From Notamacropus eugenii (taxonomy: Eukaryota > Chordata > Mammalia > Diprotodontia > Macropodidae), in the NCBI RefSeq assembly GCF_028372415.1, contig NC_092875.1:50778771-50842770 (forward strand): 64,000 bases of DNA, given 5' to 3'. The notes under the pieces were generated by a model. It searched no databases. It had not been told where the DNA came from and worked only from the letters and a program-made list of their open reading frames with translations. Shown here piece by piece: positions 50,056-63,619 of the stretch. Position 1 is the stretch's first letter. Each line of letters opens with the position of its first letter. Position numbers and translations under genes: made by a program.

Positions 50056-51389
50056 CCAAGGCTTTTGATCCCAAGGCCAGTGATCTGTCATGCTGCCTGT
50101 ACAGAATAGTTGATTACAGGAATGGAATGAGTTTGGCACAATGTTCCTTGGCTGTTCCTCTTCTCTCATTCTCCCTCATAAAACAAAGTGTTAACCTGGA
50201 TTAGACCTGCTGCATGTTAATCCACCATGCAAACAGCTATTTATGTGGAAAAGATACAGAGACAAATCCTTGGAACAAGTTAACAATAATAAAGCAAAAT
50301 AACATGGAAAGACGTTAAGATTCTGGTCTATTCAATGACTTTACTGGTGAAGAGTATCTCCCCCCTCTTGACAGAGAGATGGGTAAGGAATGCGGCATGT
50401 GTTGTCAAATACGGACAGTATATTGGATTCTTTTGCTTTATCTTACTTCCTTGTTGTGGGGAGGTTACCACTGGCGAAAGAGTTCTTTGGGAAGCACAGC
50501 AATGCAATTTGTGCCAAAGCATAAATAAAGTTTATTTAAAACATAGAAAAAGAAGAGTATCACAGTTTGGATGCAGTAACCACATGTGGAAAGTATTCAC
50601 AGCAGAAAGTTCCCATATGTAACAACATTTTTATAGCAATACTTGTCGTATGGAACCACTGGCACTTATTGAGTAGAGGAGTGATGAGGTCAGACTTTCA
50701 TCTTGGAAACATCACTTTGGCAGCTGGATGGAGGATATATTGGAAAGGGGAGAGATTTGAGGCAGGGGATCTAATTAGAAGCTGCTGCAATACTTAAGAC
50801 AGAAAATGATCACGGATTGAACGATGGCAGTGGCCATTTGAGTGGCCACAGAAACAATAAGATGGAGCAGCTGATTGGATAAGTGGAGGGAGGGAGAATG
50901 AGGAGTCAAGGATGACATGACTAGAAAGATGGGGTGCACTTACTAGAAATAACAAAGTTTAGAAGAGAGGGTTTGGGGGGAATGATGGGTTCTGTTTGGG
51001 ACATGTTGAGTCAGGGAGGTACCCATGGGAAAATGCTACTTGTATTCCCATCTCTTACTTATCTTGCTCTTTTAGAATAAGGTTCACCTTTCCAGAGCTA
51101 CATTCCAGGCATGAGTTTCATCTCATCTAGTCTTAGTGAAGCCAATTAATTCAAATTTACCACCTTGCTTTAGGATCTCCAATTTACCTTGCTTGTTACC
51201 CACTTTTTTGTGTTTTTATAGACAGATATATCTGAGGTGGTAGATTTTTTCTTTTTTATTGCTTTCTTGGCATCTTTCTTGAATTGTTAGCTCCTGTAAA
51301 TTTTTGCGCATCTCCACTGGGCTATTCTTCCTACACTTTTTTACTTTCTATAATATCCAACTTAGTAGAATACATAGTCTGTTTTCTCC
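50056..51389. other. Unassigned, with a dispersed repeat fragment
   Basis: The 3' part of the dispersed repeat covers about 50,650-51,030 (TTGAGTAGAGGAGTGATGAG). The remainder shows no gene. The frame at 50,335-50,622 has clustered cysteines but no known spacing. Confidence 0.4.
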
Positions 51390-52138
51390 CTTTTCTCTCT
51401 TCCCTTTTTTTATTATTTTATGTTTTCAGTTTTCTACAATCACTTCCATATACCTTAGATTTTTCCCCTTCCTCCCTCTCTATCCTCCCTCCCTCCTCAC
51501 TCTCTCTCCAAGACAGTGTGCAATCTTATATAGGTTCTACACATACATTCCTGTTAAATACATTTTCACCTTAATCATGTTGCATAGAAGAATTAAAATG
51601 AATGGGAGAAACCACAAAACAAAACTAAACATAACATAACACAAGAGAAAATGGTCTGCTTCATTCTGCAATCCAATACCATAGTTTTTCTCTGCATGTG
51701 GAATGCATTTTGCCTCGAGTCCATTGGGAATTTTTTAGGTCCTTGCATTGCTGTGAATAAGTCTACCAGAAAAATTCCTTGCACTCTGTAGTTGTTGCTG
51801 TGTACAAAGTTCTCCTGGTTCTGCTCCTTTCACTCAGCATCAGTTCACGTAAGTCCTTCCAGGCCTCTCTGAAGTCTTCCTGTTCATCATTTCTTATAGC
51901 ACAATAGTATCCCATTATATTCATATACCACTTGTTCAGCCATTCCCCAATTGATGGGCATCCCCTCGATTTCCAGTTCTTGACCACCACAAAGAGAGCT
52001 GCTAAAAATATTTTTGTATGTGTTCCCTTTCCCATTTTTATGATCTCTTTGGGATATAGTCCTAGAAGCGATATTGCTCGGTCGATGCTACATTTTTGTA
52101 GCCCTTTGGACATAGTTCCAAATTGCTCTCCATTTTAA
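51390..52138 (-). mobile_element. 5'-truncated L1 3' end
   Basis: The frame 51763-52113 reads the ORF2 C terminus (GLYPKEIIKM, then TKIFLAALFVVVKNWKSRG), followed by the 3' UTR. It is one of the less damaged ORF2 ends in the window. Confidence 0.85.
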
Positions 52139-52144
52139 AGCAAT

Positions 52145-54720
52145 ACCTTTAAAAAGTTATTATTTGCTTTTAACATTTATTTTTAAAACACTTTAACATT
52201 TTTTTTAATTTTGAGTTCCAAATTCTCTCCTTTCCTCCTTGTCCTTCTCCCACTCACTGGGAAGGCAAGCAATATAGTATCAGTTGTATATGTAAGTCAT
52301 GCAAAACATATTTATATGTTAGTCATGTTGTAAAAAAAAAACAAGAAAAATAAAGTGGTAAAACTATATTTCAATTTACGCTCAGAGTTCATCAGTTCTT
52401 TCTCTGGAGGTGAATAGCATTTTTCATCATGAATCCTTTGGAATTGTTTTAGATCGTTGCATTGATCAGAGTAACTAAGTCTTTTATAGTTGATAATCCT
52501 TATAACATTGCTGTTACAGTGTACAATGATCTCCTTTTTCTGTTCACTTCAATTTGCATCAGTTCATATAGGTCTTCTTATGTTTTTCTGAAACAATCCT
52601 AATAACACAATAGTAGTCCATCACAATCATGTATCATGACTTGTCCAGCCATTCCTCAACTCATGGGCATCCCATCCATTTCTAATTCTTTACCACCACA
52701 AAAAAGGTTGCTATAAATATTTTTGTGCATATTGTACATAACCTTTTCCTTTCTTCTTTGATCTCTTTGGTATACAAACCTAGTGTTGGTATTGCTGGGT
52801 CAAAGAGTATGCACATTTTTATAGCCCTTTGGGCATAATTCCAAATTGTTCTTCAGAGTGGTTGGACCAGTTCACAATTCCACCACTGGTGCATTAGTGT
52901 ACTTATTTTCCCTCATCCCTTCTGGTATTTGTCATATCTGATAGGTATGAAGTGGCACCTCAGAGCTGTTTTAATTTGCATTTCTCCAATCAATAGTGAT
53001 TGAGAGAGAGTTTTCATGTGAATCTAGATAGCTTTGGTTTCTTCTTCTAAAAAATGCCTATTCATATCCCTTGATAATTTATCAGTTGAGGAATGGCTCT
53101 TATTTTTAAAAATTTGACTCCATTTCCTATGTATTTGAGAAAAGAGGCCTTTATCAGAGAAACTTGAGGTTAAAAAATTGGTAGTACTTCATTGTCTTTG
53201 GTACCTTTTATCAAAATGTAGTTTTCCTGATTATTTCTTTTAATTGAGTCTATTTTTTGCTTTTGCTTTGTCTGAGATCACGATTGTTACCTTTGCCTTT
53301 TTACTCCAGCTGACACATAATAGATTCCATTCCCTTTCCTTATTTTAACTCTGGTTATGTCTTTGTTTTAAGTGTATCTGTTGTAAACAACATATTGCTG
53401 GATTCTGGTTTCTAATTAATTTTGCTCTCCACTTCTGTTTATGGGTGAGCTCATCTCATTCACATTCATAGTTACTATTATTAAGTATGTATTTCCCTCC
53501 ATCTTATTTTCTTCTGTTTTTTTTATCCTATCCCTCCTCACTTAATCAGCTCTTCCTTTTACCATCTCACCCCACTCCTTTCTATTTTCCCCTTCACCTC
53601 TTATTTCTCTTCTCTGTAAAATAAATTTGCATATCCAAATATATTGATGTATATATTCTTCCCTCTTTGGACTAATTCTGATAAGAATAAGGCTCAAGCA
53701 TTGCTCACCAACCTACTCCTCCCTTCTCCTTCCTACTATAAAAGTTCTTCCTTTTGCTCCTCTTTTATGTAAAATAATTTCTCCCGTTATACCTCTTCCT
53801 TCCCCCTTCTCCCAGTGCATCCATCTTTCTCACCCCCTCATTTTTTGAGATCATCCCAATGTTACACTCCTACCATCTGCTCCTAAATGCTCTAATATTG
53901 ATCACAGTCTTAAGAATTATGTGTATCATCTATAGGAATGTAAATAGTTTAACTTTATTGAATCTCTTAAGAGTTAGCTCTCTTTCATGTTGACCTTTTT
54001 ATGCTTCTCTTTTGTTTGTCAAATTTTCTATTCAACCCTGGTATTTTCATCAGGAATGCTGAGAATTCTTCTATTTCATTAAATATTCATTCCCCCACCC
54101 ATCCAAAGGATTACATCCAGTTTTGCTGGGTAGGTTATAACCTTAGCTCTTTTGCCTTCTGGAATGTCACATTTCAAGTCCTTTGCTCTTTTAGGATGGA
54201 AGCTGCTAAATCTTGTGTGATTCTGACTGAAGCTCCATAATATTTGAATTGTTTCTTTCTGGCTGCTTGTCATATTTTCTCCTTGACATGGGAGCTCTGA
54301 AATTTAGCTATAAATAATATTCCTGAGAGTTTTAATTTTGGTATCTCTTTCAGAAGGTGATTGATGGAGTCTTTCAATTTCTATTTTACCCTCTGGATCT
54401 AAGATATTGGGACAATATTCCTTTATAATTTCTTGAAATATAATGTTTAGATTTTTTTTTTATCATGGCTTTTAGGTAGTCCAGTAATTCTTATCATTTC
54501 TCTTAAACCTATTTTCCAGGTCAGTTGTTTTTCCAATGAGATATTTCACATTTTCTTCTTTTTTTCCCATTCTTCTGACTTTGTTTGATTGTTTCTTGCT
54601 GGTTTCCAATTACTCAATTCTATCTTTTAAGGAATTATTTTCTTTAGTGAATTTTTGTGCTGCTTTATCCATTTGGCCTATTCGGCTTCCCTAAGAGACA
54701 GTTCAGAATGTCCTCCTCTC
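52145..54720 (-). mobile_element. L1 with large internal ORF2 deletion
   Basis: On the minus strand: ORF1 (54,720 to about 54,000), spacer (53,990-53,490), the ORF2 endonuclease start (53,490-53,180, SAGVK), then a jump to the ORF2 C terminus (about 53,165-52,400) and 3' UTR. The whole RT region is missing. Confidence 0.72.
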
Positions 54721-55059
54721 TGGGGATCTAAGCACAGTTGTCCATTCATTCCAACTAAAGCCTCTATATAAAGAACCCTGATATCAACTGACAGAAAGCC
54801 AATACTTTCCTCTCCTGCTGATCTCGCCTTTTAAAAAGATTTGAGATCCCTGACATGGACCTTCTCAATGTCACTAAATGACTCTATGTCTCCAAAAATA
54901 ACTTTCTTTTCAATCTCAGAGGGAAAAGTGGACTTCTTCCTTGCCAAGGGAAACCTCTTCCTCTGTATGCTTAACCCCATCCCACCACCATACTTTTTAT
55001 GCTGGAAAAATTACTCACTGTGATTGTTTTCTGGGATTTCTCAGTCAGGATTCAGTGAA
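54721..55059. other. Unassigned sequence between L1 copies
   Basis: No gene or clear repeat recognised. Confidence 0.3.
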
Positions 55060-56520
55060 GGTCTTTTTTTTTTCTTTTAGTTCAGTTTGATCAGTCCTAT
55101 TTTATTAGCTCCCTTCCCATCTTTCTTCTTTGTCAACCAAGAAGAAGAGAAAAAGAAGACTCATTAAAAATACAAAGTGATGCAAAACAAATTTCCACAT
55201 TAGCTGTGTTCCAAAAAAGAAAAAGACAAGAGAAAGAAAGGGGAAAATATGCTTCAGTTTTCATTGGGTCCATCAGCTCTCTATCTGGAGGTGGGCAGCA
55301 TCTTTCATCATGAGTTCTTTGGAATTATTGTTGGTTATTGTGTTGATCAGAGTTACCAAGTCTGTCCAAGTTATCTTTATAATATGCTATCACTGAGTAG
55401 ATGGCTCTTCTGGTTCTGCTCACTTCACTTTGCATCAGTTCATGTGAGTCTTTCCAGGTTTTTTTGAAACCATTCCCTTCATTGTTGCATGCAGTACACT
55501 AGTATCCCATCATATTCATATAGTATAACCTGTTCTCCAATTAATGAGCATTCCCTCAGTTTTCAATTCTTTGCTACTACAAAAAATAATTGCTCTAAAT
55601 ATTTTTGTGTCTGTGGGCCCTTTTCCTCTTTATTTAATCTACTACTGCTAGTAGCAATATCACTGGGTCAAAGGGTATGTACAATTTAATAACTTTTTGA
55701 CTAGAGTTCCACACTACTTTCCAAAATAGTAGAACTAGTTTACATCTCCATCAACAGTGAATTTTCCCACATCTCTTCCAACATTTGTCATTTTCCTTTT
55801 TTTCATCTTACCCAAATAGGTGAGTATGAGGTGGTACCACTGCATTATTATTAGTGATTTAGAGCATTTTAAAAAAAAATATGGCTATTGATAGCTTGGA
55901 TTTCTTCCTTTGAAAATTACATATTCATTCAAATTACCTTTGACCATTTATAAATTGGAGAATGGCTCTTATTTTTGTAAATTTGACTCTGTTCCCCATG
56001 TATTTTAGAAATGAGACCTTTATCAGAAAAGTCACTGCAAAGATTTTTTTCTCCAGTTTCCTGAATTTCTTCTCATTTTAAATGCATTGGTTTTGTTTGT
56101 ACAAAATCTTTTTAATTTTATGTAATCAAAATTATCCATTTTACTTCCTGTGACCCTTTCTATCTCTTGTTTGGTTTTAAACTCTTTCTCTACCCATAGA
56201 TCTAACAGGTAACTTTTCACTTAAGCTATGAACCTTTATGTCTAAATCATGTACCCATTTTGAACTTATCTTGGCATACAGTGTAAGATGTTGGTGGATG
56301 CCTAGTTTTTTGCTAGATTGCTTTCTAATTTTCTAGTAAGTTTTTGTCATCAGTTTGTAAGGTCTTGCCCTCAATAGCTAGGACTTTGGATCAATCAAGC
56401 ACAAGGTTACTGTGTTTATTTCCTTATGTGTTTTGTGTATCTAATATGTTCCATTGATCAACTTTCCTATGTCTTACCTAGTATCAAATTATTTTGACAT
56501 GCTAAGTCTTTTTGGAGGAG
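55060..56520 (-). mobile_element. 5'-truncated L1
   Basis: A T-rich left end (reversed poly(A)) is followed by the 3' UTR and the ORF2 C-terminal half. The frame 56032-56220 reads a post-RT segment (FDYIKLKRFCTNKTNAF). Confidence 0.82.
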
Positions 56521-58000
56521 TTTAGGAGACAGGGGTGCTCACTGTACATCTTTCTGCTACTTTACAACATTGATTTTGCCTCACAAAGGCAAAGAGGAGA
56601 AGGGGAGAAGATAATACACAAAAGAAATTGAAAAGAGGGAGGAAGATGAAGGTACCAGGTGTGTAGACATGGTTTTAAAGTCTAGAGAAAAATAGCAATG
56701 GGTCTGTGAGAATGAAGGCAGGACAGACTTGAATTTCCACAAAATGGAAGTTCTGGGAGAAACTCACTAACGGAATAAGGGGAGGAGATGCCAACCTTGC
56801 AGTGGTATATTTTAAGGTGAGTGAGCTGTGGTGGTTGTAGGCTATTCCAAGGTAAAATGATTCCAGCCACTAAAGAAAGTTCCAGAATGAGCCAGCAGTA
56901 GTTTTGAAATCCAGAAGCTGTCTGAACAGAGTGGAAGGAACAAAGAGGCTCATGGGAAGACTAATGCCTGATGGAATGGCATTTTTCCTGTTACCTCAAT
57001 GCAGGAGCCTAGAGCAGAACATGGAAACTCGGTGAATTTGTTTCCTGGCATGCATGATGGAAGGGTCTATTTTAGAGTAGGCACATATACTTTATGACTG
57101 TTTCTCATATGCTTACTAGGTAACCAAGAAAAACTTTTTAGTTGGCTGCTGGGTTTGAACTAAGTATGCTTGCAAAAGGCTTCAGTGGAGGTACTTGACC
57201 TCTCTCCCTCTCCCTCAAAGCTATTGAATAGAGATGAAAAAGGACTGTTGTGGGGCCCCAGGGTGGTCAAGGTCCTCATGATTTCTCTTCCACTAGGGCC
57301 AAATGGCCATGAGCACATGGTTCCTCCTGTTCTTTGACTCATCAGGTTTGTTTTCTGAATGAATGTTGGAGTTGGAGTGGACCAGGTCATAACCTTGTAA
57401 GCTTTGTTGGAGGAACCATACAAGGTTCATTAACTGGAATCCACAGCAGAATGTGCCACAGTCACAGTAGCTGAGCTAGCATTTCCTTGAAAAGCAACCC
57501 ACTTGACCTCACCCAAGAAGGTATTGAACTGGCAGTTGAGAGAGATATGTCCCAAAAATAAAGGAGTGGCACATTCATTGGTATGCCTTACTCAGAGGTT
57601 AACATGGTAGGAGGAATGTCTACAGTAGCTCCTTTAAATCTGAGCCTACTCTATCCAAGAACCAAGATAGCGGAGTTCTCTCTAGTTGGGGGAAGGCACA
57701 TGGTGAGCAGAATGTGTTTTTACTTTAGTTCTTGATATATCTTCTGGGTAAACATCCCTTAGTTAAATCTACTTCATGCTAATTGTTTATCAATGGTACT
57801 GAGGAAATAACAACTGATTAGAATATGTTGAAGAAATAACTGATTAATTTATATTGGGAGAAATACACTAGGTAGAAGATTGAGCTAATAGGATTGATTG
57901 GAAATATGTGTCCAACCCCGAAGGAGTACCCCTAGAACCTGAAGGAGAGATGTAGCTCTGGGGACTTGACCAGACCACTAGAGGTGGATAGCCTTCAGAA
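56521..58000. other. Unassigned; possible degraded retroelement
   Basis: The minus-strand frame at 57160-57423 and frames to about 57,700 look like one degraded coding unit with few stops, but no motif is diagnostic. No host gene recognised. Confidence 0.3.
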
Positions 58001-58240
58001 TTGTCTTAGATCATTGTATTGCTGAGAATAGCTAAGTCATTCACAGTGTAAGTCTTCCCAGCTTTTTCCGAAAGCATCCTGCTTGTCTTTTTTTTTTTAG
58101 CACAATAGTATGCCATTACAGTCATATAACACAGCTTGTTCAGCCATTCCCCAGTTGACTGACATCTCAATTTTCAATTCTTCACCACCGCTAAAAAAAG
58201 TGTCTATAAATCGTTTTCTACTATTGTTGCTGAAGCAAAC
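58000..58240 (-). mobile_element. L1 ORF2 C-terminal fragment
   Basis: TAGCACAATAGTATGCCATT and TTGTTCAGCCATTCCCCAGT are the reversed ORF2 end, as at 51.9 kb. Confidence 0.8.
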
Positions 58241-58744
58241 TTTGGGTGATCTCTATTCAAGGATGTTGTAGAGAGGTGTCCTGGTCTGGTGAAGATTAGA
58301 TAAAGTTCATACCAACCTGAAGTTTCAGAATACTCTTTCAAAAGGAGACATTAAAATGCAAGGAGACTTGGGCTTGGTTAACCATTATAAGAAAGAGGAA
58401 TGAAATACAAGTGTTTCATCCATGGGGAGCACCCAACCCAGTCAGATACACAGAAAATGGTCCAAAGACGATTAAACTAACTTGTGGTGCTGAATCTATG
58501 ACCAATGGATGCTCAAAAGTCAAAGAGATGAGTTGGACTCATCTTGGGATGGCTTCATGGAAGATTTGGGACATGAGCTGAGCTTTGAAGGACAAAAGAG
58601 CTTTCGTTAAGCGAAGGCAAAGGGGAAGGGGGGAAGAAAAGTTGAAGGACGTAGGGAAAAGAGAAAGAGCATATTGTGTGAACATTTGATTTAAAATTTC
58701 CTTTACCTCATGGCAATAGTAATCAACAGAATTTTGAGAAATTG

Positions 58745-58945
58745 TTTTTTTAATGTGTATTGACATTGTTTTATTTTATTTATTCATTTCCAATTACAGT
58801 ATATCCCTACTATCTCCCATGCCCAGAGAACCATACCTCCTAATAACAAAAAAAAAAAAAAAACAGAAACAATTCAGAAATACAAGTTTGTCAACAGTGT
58901 CATATAGTATGTTTAATATTACATATTATAACAATATGTTCTAAT
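58745..58945 (-). mobile_element. L1 3' UTR-like fragment with A tract
   Basis: TTTATTCATTTCCAATTACA resembles the reversed L1 end. A 19-base A run lies near 58,845-58,863. Confidence 0.45.
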
Positions 58946-58970
58946 TCTAATTAATAGTATCTTTTAACAG

Positions 58971-59048
58971 GAAAATCCTGGGGAGCCAGAAGAGAAATCT
59001 ATGGCATTCCTAGCTGTGCCCAGGAGAGGGCAGCAGAACAATTCAAAG
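58971..59048 (+). other. Exon-like segment of unknown gene
   Basis: Twenty-six codons after CTTTTAACAG and before GTTGGT (a weak donor). The peptide starts ENPGEPEEKS and ends basic and polar (PRRGQQNNSK). The acidic-then-basic layout recalls exon 5 of the colipase-like gene but without real similarity. The frame stays open to about 59,231. Confidence 0.25.
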
Positions 59049-59640
59049 GTTGGTCCCATTGAGGTGGAGTGGATATGGGGAAGAAAGTGGAAAAGGGAGG
59101 GGAGGCAGGCTCTTCCGCCACTGTTGCTTGGGGGAGGGGACAATAGGGAGAAGGGGTACATGGGCGGGTTGCTTATGACTCAGCCCTGCCTGGCTCCTGA
59201 CCCAAAGAGGTCCCAGGCAAGGTCTTTGTAACCCTGTGGGGTGCTGTCCTCAAGAAAGGACTGCTGACCTCGATCTCTTGGGGCGTTTAAACCCCAAATT
59301 GGAAACCGTTCTAATCCTGTGCCTCCTGCTTTTAAGTAGGTATTGATTGATTTGTTAATCCAGTCCCTTTTTGCAACAAGCACATCTGCAGGGGGTAGAC
59401 AACCCAGCCTTTCCCAGGACTGATGTGTCCTCTCTGCACATTAAAGTTGCTGCAGGTGTCTTGTTAACTGGGGAAATCATCCTGGGACTAGCTAAACCAG
59501 GAACGGCCAGTCTGGCTGCCTGACCATTTTTCCATCTACCTAGCCCCCTTGAGACTTAACAGATATTTTTCATACATCGGTCTACTTGTACATCCCTGTG
59601 GCTCCCCTCTGCCAAGGAGAGGATGATTCTTATTAGCAGC
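59049..59640. other. Unassigned sequence
   Basis: No repeat or gene recognised. Composition is balanced. Confidence 0.3.
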
Positions 59641-59900
59641 ACTATAGGGTACTGGACAGTTCTGGGATATTGGACTGGGAATCAGAAAGACCTGAGTTCA
59701 AATTCCACCCTGACAATTTTGCTTGTTGTGAAACCTTGGACAAGTTATTTAATCTCTTGATCTTGGTTTTCTCACCTGTGAAATGGGGATAATGGGGATA
59801 ATATAGGTACCTCACAGGGTTATTGTGAGGATCAAATGAGATTGTGTGTATATATATATATATATATACACCACTTTACAAATCTTAAAAGATTTTATAC
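59640..59900 (+). mobile_element. MIR/CORE-SINE copy with (TA)n
   Basis: GACCTGAGTTCAAATTCCAC, then CCTCACAGGGTTATTGTGAG. A (TA)n tract at about 59,850-59,870 lies inside it. Confidence 0.75.
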
Positions 59901-60054
59901 ATGCTGCTCATTATTTTATTTCCCTACCTGGAAAGCCTCTCAGTGCAAGTTAGTTGAAAATGAGTCACTGGAATTCAGAAGGAGGATGAGGGACACGTGT
60001 GTATACATACATATACATGTATAAATATACATATGTATATGGAGAGAGAGATTT

Positions 60055-60255
60055 GTTTAGTTGTTTTTCAGTTGTTTCTAACTCTTTTTGACCCATTTTG
60101 GAGTTTTCTTGGCAAAAATGCTGGAGTTGTTTTCCATGTCCTTCTCCAGCTCATTTTACAGATGAGGAAACTGAGGCAAACAAGATAAAGTAATTTGCCC
60201 AGGGTCACACAACTAGCAAGTGCCTGAGGCTGGATTTGAACTCAGGAAGGGATAA
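60055..60255 (-). mobile_element. SINE1-type SINE
   Basis: CATTTTGGAGTTTTCTTGGC, CATTTTACAGATGAGGAAAC and CAGGGTCACACAACTAGCAA, in the reverse order of the SINE. Confidence 0.83.
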
Positions 60256-60259
60256 ACGC

Positions 60260-60362
60260 ACACATATATACATACATAAACTTGATGTACTGCTTTTGCT
60301 GTATGTACATATACACACACACATATATTTGTATCTATATGTATATACATACACACACATTT
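60260..60362 (+). repeat. AC/AT-rich microsatellite
   Basis: CACATATATACATACATA-type units. Confidence 0.85.
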
Positions 60363-62430
60363 GGAAGTCATCTAGACCAAGAAGGACACATGTCAGGAGC
60401 TGGCCTGGAAGCCAGTCAAGCTTTGGTTCTTGTTCCCCCTCAGAGGAATACTAGCTAAGAAACCCTGGGCGAGTCACCAATGCCTCTCAGTGCCCTTCTC
60501 GACTTTCTGAAACCATAGATTGCAGAGAAGATCCTGCTCTGCTTTGGCAGAGGGAGTTTCTGTGAGTTCCTTCTACCAATGAAATCACAGATCCAGTCCC
60601 CATCCTTACCTGCCTTGAGGTGATCCCTGAGTCTCTGGATGCCATGAGATCTCTATGAGAGTGTAGAGAGATAGGACATAGCCTTGCGGGCCACCCACTG
60701 GTAGGGAGCAAGTCTCAGATAATGACCCAGCAAAGAAGACAAGAGAACCATGAAAGAAGGCAATAGCAAAAGCTGAAGGTACAGAGTGTCCAAGAGAAGC
60801 ACTGTAGTCTACCATGTCCAATATTGCAGAGAAGTCAATTAAATATAAAGGCCATAGGGGCCTCAGCATCCTCATTTATACAATGAATGGTTGGCCCAGA
60901 CGGTTAGTTCTTGCTCTACTATCCTGTAAGACCTTCCCCCACTCTTCCACTATCAACCCTTAGAACACAGAGATAGATATGACAATGCTGTCAATGAACT
61001 TACATTGCAGAGAAACCCTGGGCTTATTCTTCCAATTGACACTAGTCTTAGTAGCACTGGCTATATCTCTCCCTCAGGGTTTAGTGGGAATCCTGGGGGG
61101 CAATGGGGTGGCCTATGTCCCCATCTAGTGATACTGCCACAATATCATTTGCCAGTTTGAGTTCATATCTCCCTAGTATCACTCCATGATATAATCAATG
61201 AGCAATTAAAGTTACTTAGCTTTGTAAAAAGGATATTTCCTGAAACCTTCAAACCGGGAGCATACTCTTTGATCTATACCTCAGGCTGTGTGTGGGGAGT
61301 GTGGGCTTAACTTTGGAGTGGTAGCTAACAAACATTCCTCCCACCAAGTTCACTCCCAGTGTGGTATTGCCACACTGGCATTGCTGTAGCCAATGGGTGA
61401 GTCGTTCCTTTGTTTTCTGGATGTGGTGCTTGGACTCCTGGCTTAATTCACTACTTGGATGGGTCATGAAGTTCACTCCTTGGAGTTGTGCTGGCTGCTC
61501 ATCACAGCTCACCTAAGGTGACTGTGGCACTGGATGTCTAGTGTCTCTCCTGTCCTTTTAAATTCTCAAGTTCACTCCAACTCCAATACTCCTTCACCGA
61601 AGATCAGGAAAGAATAAACATGACAGGGACAGAAGAAATAGCAGGGACATATGTTCATGGACCACACGTTCATGGACCTCACGTGGCAGAGTATATGAAG
61701 GGGAGATATGGTACAGCTGGAGTTGCTATCCCTACCCTCACCTAGAGACTTAACAGCATTCCCTCCTCCTTCAGTGCAAGGGAAGAGAGAGATTAAATTC
61801 CTAATTTGGAGCCTTTTATATACACACTCCCTTCCAATTTAGCATCCAATTAAAAGTCTTTCATCTTACTTTAAGGAAGCCGTCACAGGATGCCTTCTTG
61901 CATCCTCTGAAGTGGAGGGCAGGGCCCTCCAGTCTGAATTCTCAGAAGCAAACTCACCAAATCTCCCAGGTGGGTTGGCAGTAGGTAGACAACACTGTGC
62001 ATACTTGAAGGAGAGGGGCCCCACTGGCCAGTCCCCTATTGAAAAACTCTAGGAAGGGGACAAATTTGTACAAATTATTATGATAGAATGGAATATGTAT
62101 TAACAACAAAGGAGAGGTGAGTGTGGGGGTGGTGGCAATGCTTCTAGACATTTGAGAAGAGTCACAGGCAGCTTCCCATCTCATGAAAGAGACACAAACT
62201 GAAATGGATATTGAAGGAAGGAGGAGAAGACTTCCAAGACAGATGTGTTAGAGAGCAGGATGACAAAGGGTAAGAAAGCAGAGGTCATCTTGGCCAAAGT
62301 AGAGAAGAGAAATACTTGAAGCTTAAGACCATTTGGGGCCAGGGAGGGAACTGGGTAATGAGTTAGGGGTAAGCTGGAGAAAAGGACTCTCATTCTAGTT
62401 GGTGTGTGTGTGACTAAGGAAGTGAATCAA
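60363..62430. other. Unassigned; dispersed repeat fragment near 60.8 kb
   Basis: GAGAAGTCAATTAAATATAA fits the dispersed repeat. The minus-strand frame at 61249-61512 is open but unrecognised. No convincing host exon. Confidence 0.35.
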
Positions 62431-63010
62431 TATGAATTTACTGAACACTATATGCCAGGTGCTCTGGTAGGTCCTAGGGATACAAAGGATCTAAGCAACG
62501 AGTAAAGTAAAAGTAAAAGTAAAAAAGTAAAAAAGTCCCCAAGGAGATTATATTCTGCTGGGAAGACAACATGTACATAAATAGGTACTATCTCTCTCTC
62601 CCTACCCCCCCATCTCCACACACATGTACATATACACATATATACATACATACATACATACACAAGCAATGGGGGTAATCAGTGGCATCAATCCTAATCT
62701 GTTGAATCAGGGCACTTTCCATGGGCAGGCACTTGGGTCTTTTTCCATTGGACATGTCCTCCAGCAAGGGATTAGAGAACATGCTCCATTGAAAGGGACC
62801 AAAGTTCATGTCCTTGGGAGCTTGGGGTGGGGGGGAACATGAGATAGTCTGGGGAGGGGATAGGGGAGGAAATGAATTATTTAGGAGGTGGTGTTTGAGG
62901 TGAGTTTTACAAAGAAAATTAGGGATTCTACAAAGTGGAGAAGAGGGGGGGAGTGAATTCCCCATATGAGGGACAACCTTCATGCAGAGGCAACAAGATG
63001 GTAGGTAAAA
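62430..63010 (+). repeat. Dispersed repeat copy with microsatellite
   Basis: TATGCCAGGTGCTCTGGTAG starts the repeat. A (CATA)n tract lies at 62,620-62,663. The GAGGTGGTGTTTGAGGTGAG phrase is the middle of the family. Confidence 0.55.
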
Positions 63011-63610
63011 TGAATATGACTTAAAGGGGAAACTCTGTCACAAATTTGATCCTTTGATCTTTTCATCAGAACCTGTCAAAGATTCAATCTTGGTGAAACT
63101 AGTCAGTCAGGTCCTGCAGTGTCATTAATGCTGATCTTCCAGGAAATATCTAAGGCAGGGTAAAATTTTAACTTTGGTGAGACTATAAAAACCTTGCCGA
63201 CTATCAGGTAATTTTCTGAGCTGTGTTGCATAAAAACCAGATTGTAAGTTTCAACAGGGATCTAGCAGGAACCCTTACAGGAGTACCTGAGAGGGTGACC
63301 ACCCATAAAGGAATGACTGTAACTGGAAACAGTAGTCAGCCCTTGGTGTGGGACAAGCTCAGGGGGTGACTGGTCAGGGATGACCCTCTACCCCTACTCC
63401 ATTAGCTATGCAATTTAGGGATGAGTCCCTGCATCTAGACATGGTTGGATTAGATTTGAGCCTTGAGGTCAACAAAAGTGGCACAAGACTTTGGCTCTTG
63501 CCCTCCGAGTTTATATTCTAATTACATCAGACACAGAGTTATCAGTTAGCCTTTCCTGATTCCTCCACTGGTAGTACACCGTCTCCCATCACCTTGAATC
63601 TGTTTTTGCA
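63011..63610. other. Unassigned sequence
   Basis: No gene or repeat recognised. Confidence 0.3.
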
Positions 63611-63619
63611 TCATATATG

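Noticed and set aside
50335..50622. Cysteine-rich 95-codon frame resembling a secreted peptide
   Set aside because: Cysteine spacing fits no known family, there are no good splice sites and no signal peptide.
57160..57423. 87-codon minus-strand frame as a host gene
   Set aside because: Possibly part of a degraded retroelement, but no diagnostic motif; not enough to call.
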